A stretch of 64,000 nt of DNA from positions 71,710,979 through 71,774,978 of the forward strand of contig OY992537.1 in NCBI GenBank assembly GCA_963921195.1, read 5' to 3'. This DNA is from Pegoplata infirma. Its lineage: Eukaryota; Arthropoda; Insecta; Diptera; Anthomyiidae. Shown here piece by piece: positions 10,925-22,027 of this stretch. Under the pieces are notes generated by a model, which was given only the letters and a program-made list of their open reading frames with translations, did not search any database and was not told the DNA's origin. The position numbers and the translations under genes are program-made. Positions within the stretch are counted from its first letter, which is position 1. Each line of letters starts with the position of its first letter.

Positions 10925-13029
10925 ACCTAAAGTGAATAGAACGCCTAAGTACACACATGATTACAATTATTTTTCTGGTCGCAAATCCGTTTTTGAGAAA
11001 TTTTAGATAAAAAAAAAATCAAATTTTTGGACATACATTTTTACAACTTATAGCGGATAAACCTGAATTGCCCTTTGTTATCAAGCGTATAATGTCGCGT
11101 TCCAGTCGCGTTTTCGATGTTTAGTAGTGTAATTTAAGTTTTATAATAAAATCTTAACAACAAATCTTTCATATTATTCTTTCGTTTTAATATTTAAAGT
11201 TTTACAAAAAAAATCTTTAGAAAAATTTAAATTTGTCTCCGTTAAATTTATTGAGTCTACATGAGCGCACTCTAAACGCGCTATGCCATAAAAAGAAGGT
11301 GTGGTGAAATAATCTCGATTTATGATTTTTGGGAGCAGCAGAAATTTTGCTGAACAAGAAGCACATTTTGAAAATAAATCACGAGTCAAAGAGCATATCC
11401 TAACCTTCTGAATTCTTGTATGATTCCTGTGGTCGATATCATAGTTGAAGCATTATTTCGCATCTTTATACAGTTTTCATAATTAAAGTGTTATAAAAAA
11501 AAATCTTAGCAACAAATTAACATTTTTCCCCCTTCCCACAGCACCTTTAGATGTGCTATAATATGCTTTAAAAAGAAGCTGTGCTTCCAAAATCTCGATT
11601 TATTTTTTCTGGGATCGTTAAAATTTTTTAAATTATAAAAAAATATTTTTTGATCAAAAGTAGCGCATAATCAGCGCTACCAAAAAGTGACTGTAATATT
11701 GACCACGGAAATCATGCCTGAAGAAAATTGGAATGGAAACGTTCTTTGACTTGTGAATCTCTTCCAAATGCTTCTTCCAGTTCAGCAAAATTTCTGATAG
11801 GGGATCTATAATAACGTGATGCATATGAGTCAGTCTTTTACAATATATAAATTTTCTTGATCTAAAAAAAAAAAAAATTTAGGAACTCCCTTCAAGTACA
11901 TTAATATTTTCCTCCACCCCATTCTAAAACATTAAACACTTTGTAGCACATGCCACCATCATAATTTCACATTTATCAACCTCACACACTCACACTCCAT
12001 ATACCAAAGATATCGAAGTGAGTACTTTTCACTTAAAACACCAACAGTTATCATTATGCAGGTATCGCATCTCGTCTCTATTTTAGAAATTGGAATTTCT
12101 CAGTGTTTTGTGTTTCATTTCCCACAAAGTTTTTCAACTAAATGTGTGCGAGTTTTGAGTCTATTTTTGGGATTTTTCCAAAATTCATATTAGAATTTCT
12201 TATTGGGGTGGGTTTTTTTTTTGTTTTTTTCCTAAAGGTAAATTTTCTTTTGAGTCAAAAAAAAAAAAATAAAGATCCCCCTTCTTGTGTGCCTGTATTC
12301 GTCATCTGTATGTATGATGGAATTATGTTAGGTGTCATATAGTAACTCACATATTTCAACATCTGTTTCTGTCTTCAGTTTTTCCCTTCGGATGTTACAC
12401 TATGGATGGTACTGATCTTGAAATTTGTTTGTTTCTTCAGTGGTGTCTTGTTAAATATGTGTCAATATTCGCATATTTAAAGTGTTGGATACGATTATTT
12501 TGTCGGTTTTTTTACATTTTGAATTTTTGATGAGACTATTCAAATTACTTGGGAATTAATGATATGTTTGTTGTTACAAATTGCTTGTTGGGGAATTTGT
12601 CAAATGAAAATTTGGTATTGTGTTTCTGGGAATACATAGTATTAATGATAATTTTTAGTCTTAAAGATAACTATTGATTTGATTTTCTTAAATGACGAAA
12701 CATGAAGCTTGAATGATGCCAGGAATTTTTCAAGTTCATATTATTAATATATCAAGAATCTTCTTTTTTCGGTCTAACATTAAATTAAAGTTAATAATTT
12801 ATTAAGAGAAAAAACATCTACACAAATTATACGCTAGGGCGTCCCGAATGTAATGTACTTTCGAATTTCGTGTCGAAATACCTGCCGAACGATGGCCACC
12901 GAAGAGCTTATTGTAGTAAAAAAAATAGGTTTTTCGATCAAAATTCATGTCCGAATTTTATGACCAAATTCTGCCCAAAAATTAGAAAATTTTGCTTACG
13001 TTAAGAAAACTGTACCATTTTATAAAAAC
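10925..13029. other. Unassigned AT-rich spacer with a diverged tandem duplication
   Basis: 11140-11360 and 11455-11640 share an ATAATAAAATCTTA..CAACAA start and an AAATCTCGATTTAT phrase, suggesting an old duplication of about 300 bp. At 11780-11800 a CCAGTTCAGCAAAATTTCTG phrase recurs at 48131-48150. 11940-12800 looks like ordinary intergenic DNA; no gene seen. Confidence 0.4.
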
Positions 13030-13373
13030 GAAATGTCTCAGAAAGTGTATACTTTTTTCTACTTTCTATCTCCATAAAAAAAAAATGTCTTAGTATCTCT
13101 GACTTTTCCAGAAAAAAAATGTTTCAGAGTCTGTGAGTTTTTCATAGAAAAAATGTCGCAGAATCTGACACTTTTCCTTTAGCAAAAATGTGTCTGAATC
13201 TGAGACTTTTTCTAAGAAAAAGTTTCTCAGAATCTAATGCTTCAGAATCCGAGATTTTTTATGCAAAAAATGTGTTAGCATCTGAACCTTTAGAAAAAAA
13301 ATGTCTTTTAATCTGAATCTATAAAAAAAACTATCTCTGAATCTGAGAGTTTTTCTTTAGAAAAATGTAGTGC
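13030..13373. repeat. 35-bp satellite, diverged block
   Basis: Degenerate TCTCAGAATCTGAGAG / TTTTTCTATAGAAAAA units continue to the start of the RTE fossil. With 15340-16240 and 16751-17510 this was probably one array, later split by three insertions. Confidence 0.8.
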
Positions 13374-14565
13374 ATGATAAATAAGACCATATCGCGCATT
13401 ATATACTCAAGACTCACCCTTTTACTAATGAACAGATTCAGATGTGAGCAACCAGGTTTTAAACCAGGACGTTCTTGTACCGACCAACTCAATAGTCTTC
13501 GTATCATCGTAGAGCAGTCTGTTGAATGGGGCTCTCCTCTGTACCTCGTATTTATTGATTTTAAACGAGCCTTTGACACCCGTTACCATAAATCCATATC
13601 GAAAATTTTAAAATGTCGTGGAGTCTGCGAAAGTTTAATAGGCTTTTTCAAGGAGCTATATGACGCTGCCAGTTGTTGAGTGCTTCATAATGAACAAATT
13701 GGTAAAAATATTACTGTAAATGTTGACGTTAGACAGGGCTGCACCATATCACCACTCCCTTTTAACATCATTCTAGATACGGTAATGGTACGAGCAAAAA
13801 TAGCAAGGAGAATCATTACTTGGGGTGTACAGGGGAGGACCAAGATTTTGCCGACGACATTTGCTTGCTCTCACATAACTTTGATGATATAAAAGCACAA
13901 TTGAAATTGATGGCTGAGTTGGGAACAAATGTTGGGCTTAAAATCAATCAATGGCAAAACAACATCTCCAAATTTGAAACTTATGGTAACGAACTGGAAG
14001 ACGTTAATAGTTTCTGTTACTTCGGCAGCATCATTTCTCCCTCCGGTGGTTCCAACTTGATATCAAATGTCCTATTAAAGGGAGGCAAGCATTCGGAGCT
14101 CTTCAAAAACCAAATTAAGATTATTTTCTTCGAATGGGATGTCTACCCTTCTTTATGGATGTGAATCTTGGAACACCTACAAACACCAGGTCAACTCTCT
14201 TCAGGTTTTTGTTAACTATCCCTTAAGAAGAATCCTGCACATTTACTGGTCAACAACTATTTCAAACAGCGAAATTTAATTAAGGACAAATCAAGTGACA
14301 GTAAAATTTTAAATAGCTAGGAGGAAGTAAAACTGGTTGGGGCATATATTGAGAAGACCTCAAGATGATATTGCCCAAATGGCAATCGATACGAACCCAC
14401 AAGGCACTAGAAGGCAGAGTAGACCAGCTTATACTGGAGAAGAATGCTAGAAATAGAAAAAAACTCAACAATTAAAAATTGGCGCTACATAAAAAAGCTG
14501 GCAGAAGACAAATCTGAGTGGAAGAACTTCGTTGTGACCGTTTGTTCTTCCATGAAACTCTAGGA
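13374..14565 (+). pseudogene. RTE-type LINE, reverse-transcriptase fossil
   Basis: Successive frames carry RT motifs in order: GFKPGRSCTDQL near 13455-13490, LVFIDFKRAFDT (motif A) near 13545-13580, DVRQGCTISPLPFNIIL (motif B) near 13722-13775, DFADDICLLSH (motif C, catalytic DD intact) near 13842-13877, and FCYFGSIISPSGG near 14011-14050. Further broken frames to about 14560 still show WNTYKHQVNSLQVF, ILHIYW and KLAEDKSEWKNFVV, the RTE C-terminal pattern. There are several frameshifts and stops; endonuclease and UTRs are missing. It sits inside the 35-bp satellite domain. Confidence 0.85.
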
Positions 14566-14575
14566 ATAAATATAT

Positions 14576-15331
14576 AGGGGTTTTCGTGTCAACTGACACA
14601 ATTTTTGAAACCGATGTCTTCCGATCGGGATGAAATTTGCACCAAGCTCAGAAATAATTTTTCAACGATATCAGTCAAGGACTCTACGCGTTAGATGGGG
14701 TCGAAATTTGACATTTTGGCCATGTATGTGTATTCTCATCCATGTAACTTCTTTCCTATTATATTAAGCAAAATATGTCCCAAAGAGTTTAGATAGCTTC
14801 TTTATCAAACTTTCGAAAACAATTTTTCATTTTTTTTTTTTTAATCCAAAACTTTTTTGACTTTTTCGTCAAATCGAACCCTTTTTTTTGACTCAAAAGA
14901 AAGCTTAGGTCTTTTCCTTTAAGAGCCATGGGGTCGCTTAGTGGGATGCGAGTGGGATAACTGTGAAAAACAATTTTTGTAAGTTTGGAACACAAAAAAC
15001 GGGTTTTAAATTTTTAGCATATGCACTATTAGGCGTGGGATAGCTCACCAGTTTTCGATTTCGATCCGCTACACCCTCTAATTTTTATAGATTCAAAAAG
15101 GAAGCATGAGCCAAAAAATTAGGGCGGTGGGGTGGGGCCATATGGACCTTCATCGGGGTAAAAGTGGCACGTAAAGAGGTAAAAGTCCTCAAAAACGTCC
15201 ACAACTGCCCTAGAAATGCCCCTGGAGGAAAAATTGTGTCTACTATCCAATAGAACTAACCTTGGTGCAAATTTCATCCCGATCAGAAGATAACGGTTTC
15301 AAAAGTTGTATCAGTTGACATGAAAACCCCT
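14576..15331. mobile_element. TA-flanked foldback element (mariner-like MITE?)
   Basis: The left end AGGGGTTTTCGTGTCAACTG and right end, read inwards, AGGGGTTTTCATGTCAACTG continue as matching arms for about 75 bp (sharing GATCGGGATGAAATTTGCAC). Flanks are TA-rich (TATATA on both sides), compatible with a TA target. About 756 bp, no coding potential. It lies directly after the RTE fossil and before the satellite resumes. Confidence 0.7.
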
Positions 15332-15339
15332 ATATATAT

Positions 15340-16240
15340 AAAATGTCTCAGATCATAAAAGTTTTTCTGTAGAAAAATGTCATAGAATCTGAAAGATTTA
15401 AGAAAAAAAAATGTCTTGGAATCTGAAAGTTGTTCTATAAAAAAAATTTCTCAGATTTTGAGAGTTTTTGTGCAGAAAAAAATTCTCTTTATCATATAGT
15501 TTTTATATAGAAAAAATATCTTAAAATCTGAGAGTTTTCCTATAGAAAGAATGTCTTAGAAGAGTTTTTCTGTAGAAAAAATGTCTCAGAATCTGAGAGT
15601 TTTTCTGTAGAAAAAATTTCTCAGAATCTGAGAGTTTTTCTATCAAAAAATGTCTCAGAATTTGGGAGTTTCCCATAGAAAAATTGTCTTAGAATCTGAA
15701 AACTTTTCTATTAAATAATATGTCTCAGTAGTTTTTGTGCAGAAAAAAAAATCTTTATCTGAGAGTTTTAAAATTTCTTTATCTGAGGCGTTTTAAACAA
15801 AAAAAAACTCAGAATCTGAAACGTTTGCTATAGAAAAATGTCTCAGAATCTGATTGTTTTTCTGTACAACAAATGTCTTAGAATCTTAGAGTTTTTCTAC
15901 AGAAGAAATGTCTCAGAAACAGAGAGTTTTTCTATGGAATAAATGTTTCATACCTGAGAATTTTTTTATAGAAAAAATGTCTTAGAATTTAAGAGTCTTT
16001 TTAAAAGAAAAATGTGTCAGATCTCTGTAGAAAACCTCAGAACCTCAGAGTTTGTCTGTAAAAAAAAAACGTATCAGAATCTGATAGTTTTACTACAGAA
16101 AAAATATCTCTGAATGCCTCAGAATTTGGAAGTTTTCCTATAGAAAAATTGTCTCAGAATCTGAAAGTTTTTCTATTAAATAATATGTCTAAGAAGTTTT
16201 TGTGCAGAAAAAAATTCTCTTTATCTGAGAGTTTTATATA
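15340..16240. repeat. 35-bp satellite, main block 1
   Basis: About 25 units of the TCTCAGAATCTGAGAG + TTTTTCTATAGAAAAA monomer with scattered small indels. The orientation matches the other blocks. No spacer-like variable segments occur between the repeats. Confidence 0.88.
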
Positions 16241-16248
16241 GATAAAAT

Positions 16249-16742
16249 CAGAGCTGCAAAACTATCGATAGTCGTCCCATTCGATATATTCGATAGTTTG
16301 TTTTTAAACTATCGATACTATCGATAGTATCGGATATTTTAAAGAATTGTAAGTTTTTGCATAAAATTACGTTGTTTTCCATTAAAACTGGGTACTTCTG
16401 GTCACATAAATGATAGTTTTTGCCGTTCAATGCCACTCCAAACTAACTACGGCGATCTTCCACCGTGCCTTGCTTGTTCTGTCCAGACCTTTTATTTCGC
16501 AATAATATTCACACGAGATTACTATCATTGTCTTTATACTTTAAAACGTAAGATTTATGCAAAATAATATAAAGAATTTGCAAATTGTTCACTTTTTGAT
16601 TATTTTTTCATCAAATGGCAATCTATATGAGTGTAATGTTTTTTCGGCGATAGTATCGCTATCGGGTAAAAACTATTGATAGTCCGTTTCAAAACAAACT
16701 ATCGATACTATCGATAGTACCATCGATAGTTTTGCAGCTCTA
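16249..16742. mobile_element. hAT-like MITE with ATCGATAG-rich ends
   Basis: The 494-bp element starts CAGAGCTGCAAAACTATCGA and, read inwards from the right, TAGAGCTGCAAAACTATCGA. It is flanked by an exact 8-bp repeat GATAAAAT (16241-16248, 16743-16750). YAGAG ends plus an 8-bp duplication indicate a hAT element. The subterminal TATCGATA clusters on both sides are probably transposase-binding repeats. No reading frame of note. It interrupts the 35-bp satellite. Confidence 0.85.
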
Positions 16743-16750
16743 GATAAAAT

Positions 16751-17510
16751 GTCTCAGAATCTGAGGCGTTTTCAAAAAAAAAATGTTTTTCTGTAGAACA
16801 AATGTTTTAGAATCTAAGAGTTTTTCTACAGAAGAAATGTCTCAGAAACAGATAGTTTTTCTATGGAATAATTGTTTCATAACCTGAGAATTTTTTTATA
16901 GAAAAAATGTCTTAGAGTCTGAGAGTTTTTTTTAAAGAAAAAATGTCTCAGAATCTGAGAGTTTTTCTGTAGAATAAAAGTCTCAGAATCTCAGAGTTTG
17001 TCTGTAAAAAAAAACGTCTCAGAGTCTGATAGTTTTACTAGAGCAAAAATATCTCTGAATCTGTGAGTTTTTCTGTAGAAAAAATGTCTCAGAATCTGAG
17101 AGTTTTTCTATAGAAAAAATGTCTACGATGTTTTTCTACGAGTTTTTCTATAACAAAAATGTCTCAGAATCTGAGAGATTTTCTGAAGAAAAAATTTCTC
17201 AGAATCTGAGAGTTTTTCTGTAGTAAATTGTCTTTGACTCTAAGAATCTGAGACTTTTGCTATACAAAAAATGTCGCAGAATCTGAGCCTTTTTCGACAC
17301 GAAAAATGTCTCATAATCTAAGACTTATACGAAAAATGTCTTAGAACTTGGGACTATTTCTGTACTAGAAATGTCTCAGATTAAGAGACTTTTTCTGTGC
17401 GACAATGTCCCAGAATCTGAGACTTTTTATTTACCAAAAATTACTTTGAATCTGAGACTTTTTCTACATGAAAAATGACTCAAAAACTGATACAGAAAAA
17501 GTTTTAGACT
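16751..17510. repeat. 35-bp satellite, main block 2
   Basis: The array resumes right after the hAT target duplication and fades by about 17510. Units near 17090-17230 are the best preserved. Confidence 0.88.
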
Positions 17511-18226
17511 AAGAATCGGGCCCCCTGTGAGGTCAGTGCCATGGCCACGTGTCCCGTGTGTCCTAGTGGTTAAAACGGTACTATATTTACCCTAATTCTT
17601 ATAGATTGCGCTATTTGCTGAAATTCCCGGTGAGGAAGATATAAGATGTATCAATTTATACATGGCTTTAAACGAAACAACTTTTACTAGGATGGTTTAT
17701 ATATCAAATTTGGGATTTACTGTCCCAGTAGAGCTCATATTTTGGGATATATTCAAGGACCATAGAATAATATAGGATACCCGAACTTTCAAGTTTGTGG
17801 GAATCATTATGGCAACTCGTCCAACTCGTCCAACTCGTCCAACTTATCGGGCCATGGTGGACTGTCCACGAAGGCACTAAAAATTAACCTTAGAATAGGC
17901 AAATCAAAATAAATCGAAATTTGGCAAACATTTAACAAAATTTTCGATTTAAATTTTGAAAAAATGGGAAAAATTAAGAAAAATTTCAAAAAAATTATTA
18001 AAAGTATAAAAAACAACAAAAAATTAATATTGAAGAAAAAAATAAATAAAATAATATATAATATTAAAGAAAATAAAAAAATCACGAGAAAAAAATTAAA
18101 AAAAAAAGAAAATTTAAAGAAAAAAAAAAACAAATTTAAAAAATTAAAGTAAAAAAAAAAAAATTAAAAAAAAAGAAAATTAAGAGAAAAAAATTAAAAA
18201 AAAAAAATTTAAAGAAAACAAAAAAA

Positions 18227-18300
18227 AATGACACTCATGGGATTTGAACCTGAGACCAACTAATTGCAGGGTGTACCACCTACCTACTCGTCTAAAGTAT
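18227..18300 (-). repeat. tRNA-like / SINE-head repeat, copy 1
   Basis: The minus strand reads GACGAGTAGGTAGGTGGTAC ... CAGGTTCAAATCCCATGAG, resembling a tRNA D-arm region and a GGTTCRANTCC B box. Stems pair poorly, so it is a tRNA-derived repeat rather than a tRNA gene. Confidence 0.5.
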
Positions 18301-18509
18301 ACTTTTAAAACACTATGCTAAAAAATACTATGCTTAATTAATATTAATTTACTTTTAAGAAAAAAAAAAAATAAAATAAAATAAAACATTAAAAAAAATA
18401 AAACAAACATTTTAAAAAATAGAACATTAAAAAAAAAATGCAAAAAATAATAAAAAAAAAATATAAAAAAAAACAAAAAAAATTAAACAAATTAAAAAAA
18501 AAAAAAATA

Positions 18510-18586
18510 ACCTTGCACTCATGGGATTCGAACCTGAGAACAACTGATTGCAAGGTGTACCACCTACCTACTAGTCTAAAGTATAC
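18510..18586 (-). repeat. tRNA-like / SINE-head repeat, copy 2
   Basis: A second direct copy 282 bp to the right, with the B box CAGGTTCGAATCCCATGAG exact. It shares the AAGTATACTTTAGAC lead and the TAGGTAGGTGGTACACC block with copy 1. Both lie in the loop of the 17754-19092 foldback. Confidence 0.5.
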
Positions 18587-19100
18587 TTGTCAAAAACTGC
18601 GGCATACTTTTTTTATTAACATGTATTTGAAACAACAACAAAAAACAACTTTAATTAATAATGCCTAAAAGTATGCTAAGAAAATTAACATTTATTACCA
18701 TTTACATTAATTAAAAAAAAAAAAAAAAATTAATTAAAAAAAAAATTTTCTTTTTTTTTTAATTTTTTTCTCGTGATTTTTTTATTTTCTTTAATATTAT
18801 ATATTATTTTATTTTTTTTTTTGTTTTTATTTTTTTTTTTTGTTTTTTATACTTTTAATAATTTTTTTGAAATTTTTCTTAATTTTTCCCATTTTTTCAA
18901 AATTTAAATCAAAAATTTTGTTAAATGTTTGCCAAATTTCGATTTATTTTGATTTGCCTATTCTAAGGTTAATTTTTAGTGCCTTCGTGGACAGTCCACC
19001 ATGGCCCGATAAGTTGGACGAGTTGGACGAGTTGCCATAGTGATTCCCACAAACTTGAAAGTTCGGGTATCCTATATTACTCTATGGTCCTTGATATATT

Positions 19101-20386
19101 GTACCAAGCGGGTCGAAAGTCTTAAACGATTGAGATTTTTTAAAAAACAAATTATTATTGCTGAGATTGTTAACCTTTCTGAAAGCAGTCACCAGGAGAG
19201 AACTTCTTTCAGCATTTCTTTTTAAAACAAAAGATAACAAGCTTCATTGGTTCAGCTCTAATGACTTCGTTAAGTAAAGTTTATATGGCATTTTTAAATT
19301 TTTTACAATGTTTGGTCATCAAGTACAATTTATACATATTTTCGAATGAAACCCTATTTTACTTGAACAAAACGAAGCTATTCCAATAATAAAATTCCAA
19401 TTCCTGAACATCTTGTGACTCAAAATTCTCACCTTTTTTTTAAGAAAATATTTAAATACATATTCAAAATCCCCATCACAATGTAACCCTCTCTGACTTT
19501 TCACACTCTTCTAGTTGTTTCACAAGAAAAAACCTTTTGCTAAACAAAATTTCCTTAATAAAACCCAATCAAATATGTTAAAATATTCCCGAACATACTA
19601 AAATTCAAAACTTTCCAAAAAATTGTGGAAATAAAACTTTTGATAAACCCACAAAAAAACATGCATACGGTGTTCACACGTACAAGGATTTTTTTTTTTC
19701 AAAATTTCAAAACAAAAATTCCAAATGCGAAAAAATTTTCCAATTTCCGTACTTGCCAAAATATAGAAACAACCAATCAACAATATAAACTACAATTATA
19801 GAAAAACCAATGGTATGGGTGTGATGGGAAAAATTTTAACTTCCCGCATAAAACTACAAACAACAAAAAAATTAGTTAAAGGACAACGCGTAGTGGTAAA
19901 ACGCGTAATATATGACGAGTATGAGTATTCCCTACCATACACACAACACTAATGTGAATTATGAAAATCATGTGTTTTTCCCTATGGGAAAATTTTTTCA
20001 AAAAAAAATTTATAAGGGATTTTCCTATAGATGGGAAAAATCAACAATAATCTGTAAACATATCCCGATATAGAACATGGATTTTTGTTTCTTTTTCTTA
20101 AATATACAAACTAAATTTCCAAATTATCCAATTACAAAGTCAATCGATTACTTTGATCATCCTCATTACAGAATATAAGTATCTATGTTTCTTTTCTGAT
20201 TGATTATGGGTTTCTCAAGATTAAACAAAATACAATCTCAACAAATAGAAATACCTGATTACGCATAAGTGTTTTCCAAATTTTTAACAGAAAAAATATT
20301 ATAAAACGTTCAGCAACCATTTAAGATATTTCAATTTTCCCAGACATGTGTCCAAAATTCAAGTACCTGAGCTGGGAACTTAATAT
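19101..20386. promoter_or_regulatory. Intergenic DNA with a Dorsal/E-box-like motif cluster (candidate enhancer)
   Basis: No repeat family or gene is recognised. NF-kB/Dorsal-like sites are present: GGGAAAAATT (19826), GGGAAAAAC on the minus strand (19974-19982) abutting the Twist-type E-box CATGTG (19969-19974), GGGAAAATTTT (19986), GGGATTTTCC (20016-20025) and GGGAAAAATC (20033-20042). Sna is a known Dorsal/Twist target in Drosophila, so a distal enhancer about 15 kb upstream is possible. AT-rich DNA produces such motifs by chance too. Confidence 0.35.
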
Positions 20387-20942
20387 TAGAGATGGGCACA
20401 TGAGCAGATTAGAGCGTGATTCACGTGATTCACGCGTGATCACACGTGAGTGTGACTGAATTCAATTTTACTCACGTGATTGTGAGTGAGTGTGCGTGAG
20501 TAAGATTTTTGCGTGAGTGAGTGTGCGTGAGTTGATTTTTTTGCGTGAGTTTGCGTGATTTATTTTATCTTCATATTTCCTTTCATACAAAAAAAAGCAA
20601 CAAATAAGTTGTAAAATTTGGCTTTTCTTCCCAAAAAGACCAAAAACAAATTTAAAATTTCGCTGACCTTTAAATTTTGCTGAAAATTTTGAAAGATTTT
20701 TAAAATTTTAGTTTTTGAAATCTTTTTTGTATAAATAAGAGTTTAGTGAGTGTGAGACAACGTGAGTGTGAGTGAAGCTTGCGTGAGTGCACGTGAGTGT
20801 GAGTTGTATTAAATTTACTCACGTGATTGTGAGTGAGTGTGAGTAAAAAAAATATGTTCGTGAGTGAGTGTGCGTGATTCAAAAATTCCTGTCGTGAGCG
20901 TGAGTGAGTGTGAGTCAAAAATCACTCACGCGCCCATCTCTA
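20387..20942. mobile_element. hAT-like MITE with GTGAGT-rich arms
   Basis: Ends are TAGAGATGGGCACATGAGC and, inwards from the right, TAGAGATGGGCGCGTGAGTG. An exact 8-bp duplication CTTAATAT flanks it (20379-20386, 20943-20950). Both arms are filled with GTGAGTGAGTGTGCGTGAG-type repeats in opposite orientation. 556 bp, non-coding. A truncated relative lies at 48745-49183. Confidence 0.87.
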
Positions 20943-20950
20943 CTTAATAT

Positions 20951-22027
20951 TAAGAAATTTTCCCCGTGCTCTTTCCTGCACACAATGGAAAATCCATTTA
21001 TAATTGTCCTCATATTTTGAGTGTGTTGATAACTTTAATCATCTTCATATCCGCGACCAAAAAAAAAAAAAACGCGGAAATTTTAGATTATACTCAGGTA
21101 TTTCCTTGGTATTTCTTTTGTGTGCTCGTGTGTTTTGTAACCAAATTACCCGATTTGATAATTCATTCATGAGTTTGGTTTTTCCCTTAATTCTTGATCA
21201 AATACAAAATTTAAGATAATTTTTCCTAAAACACACAGGCAGGCACTTAAACGTTCTCTAAATTACCATTGGTTTTTCACACACTCATCATCATATCACC
21301 AAAATGTTGCCTGAATGTCTCCTAAAGTGTTGTTTGTGTGCGTGCGTGTTTGACACACGCCACTTGTTGTTATGTGATTAGGATAATAACTAAAGTGAGC
21401 GTTTGAGTGAGTAATTGAGTCTACCTGCTCTAATGTTTATTTGCTTACTTTCGTCCTTTTGGAAAGTACTTGCTTTAATCATATTCATCTTAGGAGAAAA
21501 AACACACAAACTCATTAGCATTGCTTGGGTTAATTTGCTGAAAATTTTCTGGGAAAAACCCCTAATAAATTTTCATTCATAAAAATATTTCTCTTTTCTA
21601 ATATTTCAGATTCTTCTTCTTATATTTTTTTTATATTCTTGCAGGTGCTCCTTTTCTGTATTTCTCTCTTTAACTTTTTTCATTTCTTTCAAAACTAGGA
21701 CACTTGCTAAAATTCACCACTCTTATTGTTCTGATTTCTTTAGTGTTTTTGCGAGGGAGTTTTCTGTTTTTGTTTTCTATATTTTCTATACAATTTGTAA
21801 TGAGTTTCATCCTATTTTTGCACCTTGACTCACATTCTATTGTTGCTGAAAATCACAAAAGATTTTAAAAGACTGATAGAAGATTGGATAAAACATAAGG
21901 CTTTATATCGCCAGTGGCGTGGTTTAAAAAAAATTTAATATTTTCTTTGATTTTGAGTCGCAGATGCGGGGATTTTTTTAGAATTTCAAACATTTTTCAA
22001 ACTAAAAACAGCAGAAACACCAATTTT
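20951..22027. promoter_or_regulatory. Intergenic DNA with two exact Dorsal-consensus sites
   Basis: No gene or repeat seen. GGGAAAAACCA is on the minus strand at 21176-21186 and GGGAAAAACCC on the plus strand at 21551-21561; both fit GGGWDWWWCCM fully. CAGGTAT occurs near 21095. This may belong with the motif cluster at 19.8-20.0 kb. Function is inference only. Confidence 0.3.

Larger units (their letters stand above)
17754..19092. mobile_element. 1.3-kb foldback element with about 400-bp arms
   Basis: The left arm (17754 to about 18150) is the near-exact reverse complement of the right arm (about 18700 to 19092). Shared landmarks are AAGGACCATAGA, AGGATACCCGAACTTTCAAG and ACTGTCCACGAAGGCACTAA. 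The left arm has three CAACTCGTC units, the right arm two. GATATATT flanks both sides (17746-17753, 19093-19100), an 8-bp duplication if the left terminal C is an extra base. The centre is A/T homopolymer-rich with two tRNA-like repeats. Frames such as 17807-18133 and 18840-19040 are mirror copies of arm sequence, not genes. Superfamily uncertain. Confidence 0.82.

Noticed and set aside
13030..17510. Regular 35-bp repeats that could suggest a CRISPR array
   Set aside because: The units are contiguous with no unique spacers, the host is an insect, and there are no cas-like genes. It is a satellite.
17807..18133. Hydrophobic 108-residue frame, repeated at 18840-19040
   Set aside because: The two frames are the same foldback-arm sequence read from opposite arms; homopolymer-driven, no family resemblance.
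18510..18586. Possible functional tRNA gene (minus strand)
   Set aside because: The B box is good, but the acceptor and T stems do not pair well and a second diverged copy lies 282 bp away inside a foldback; more likely tRNA-derived repeat.
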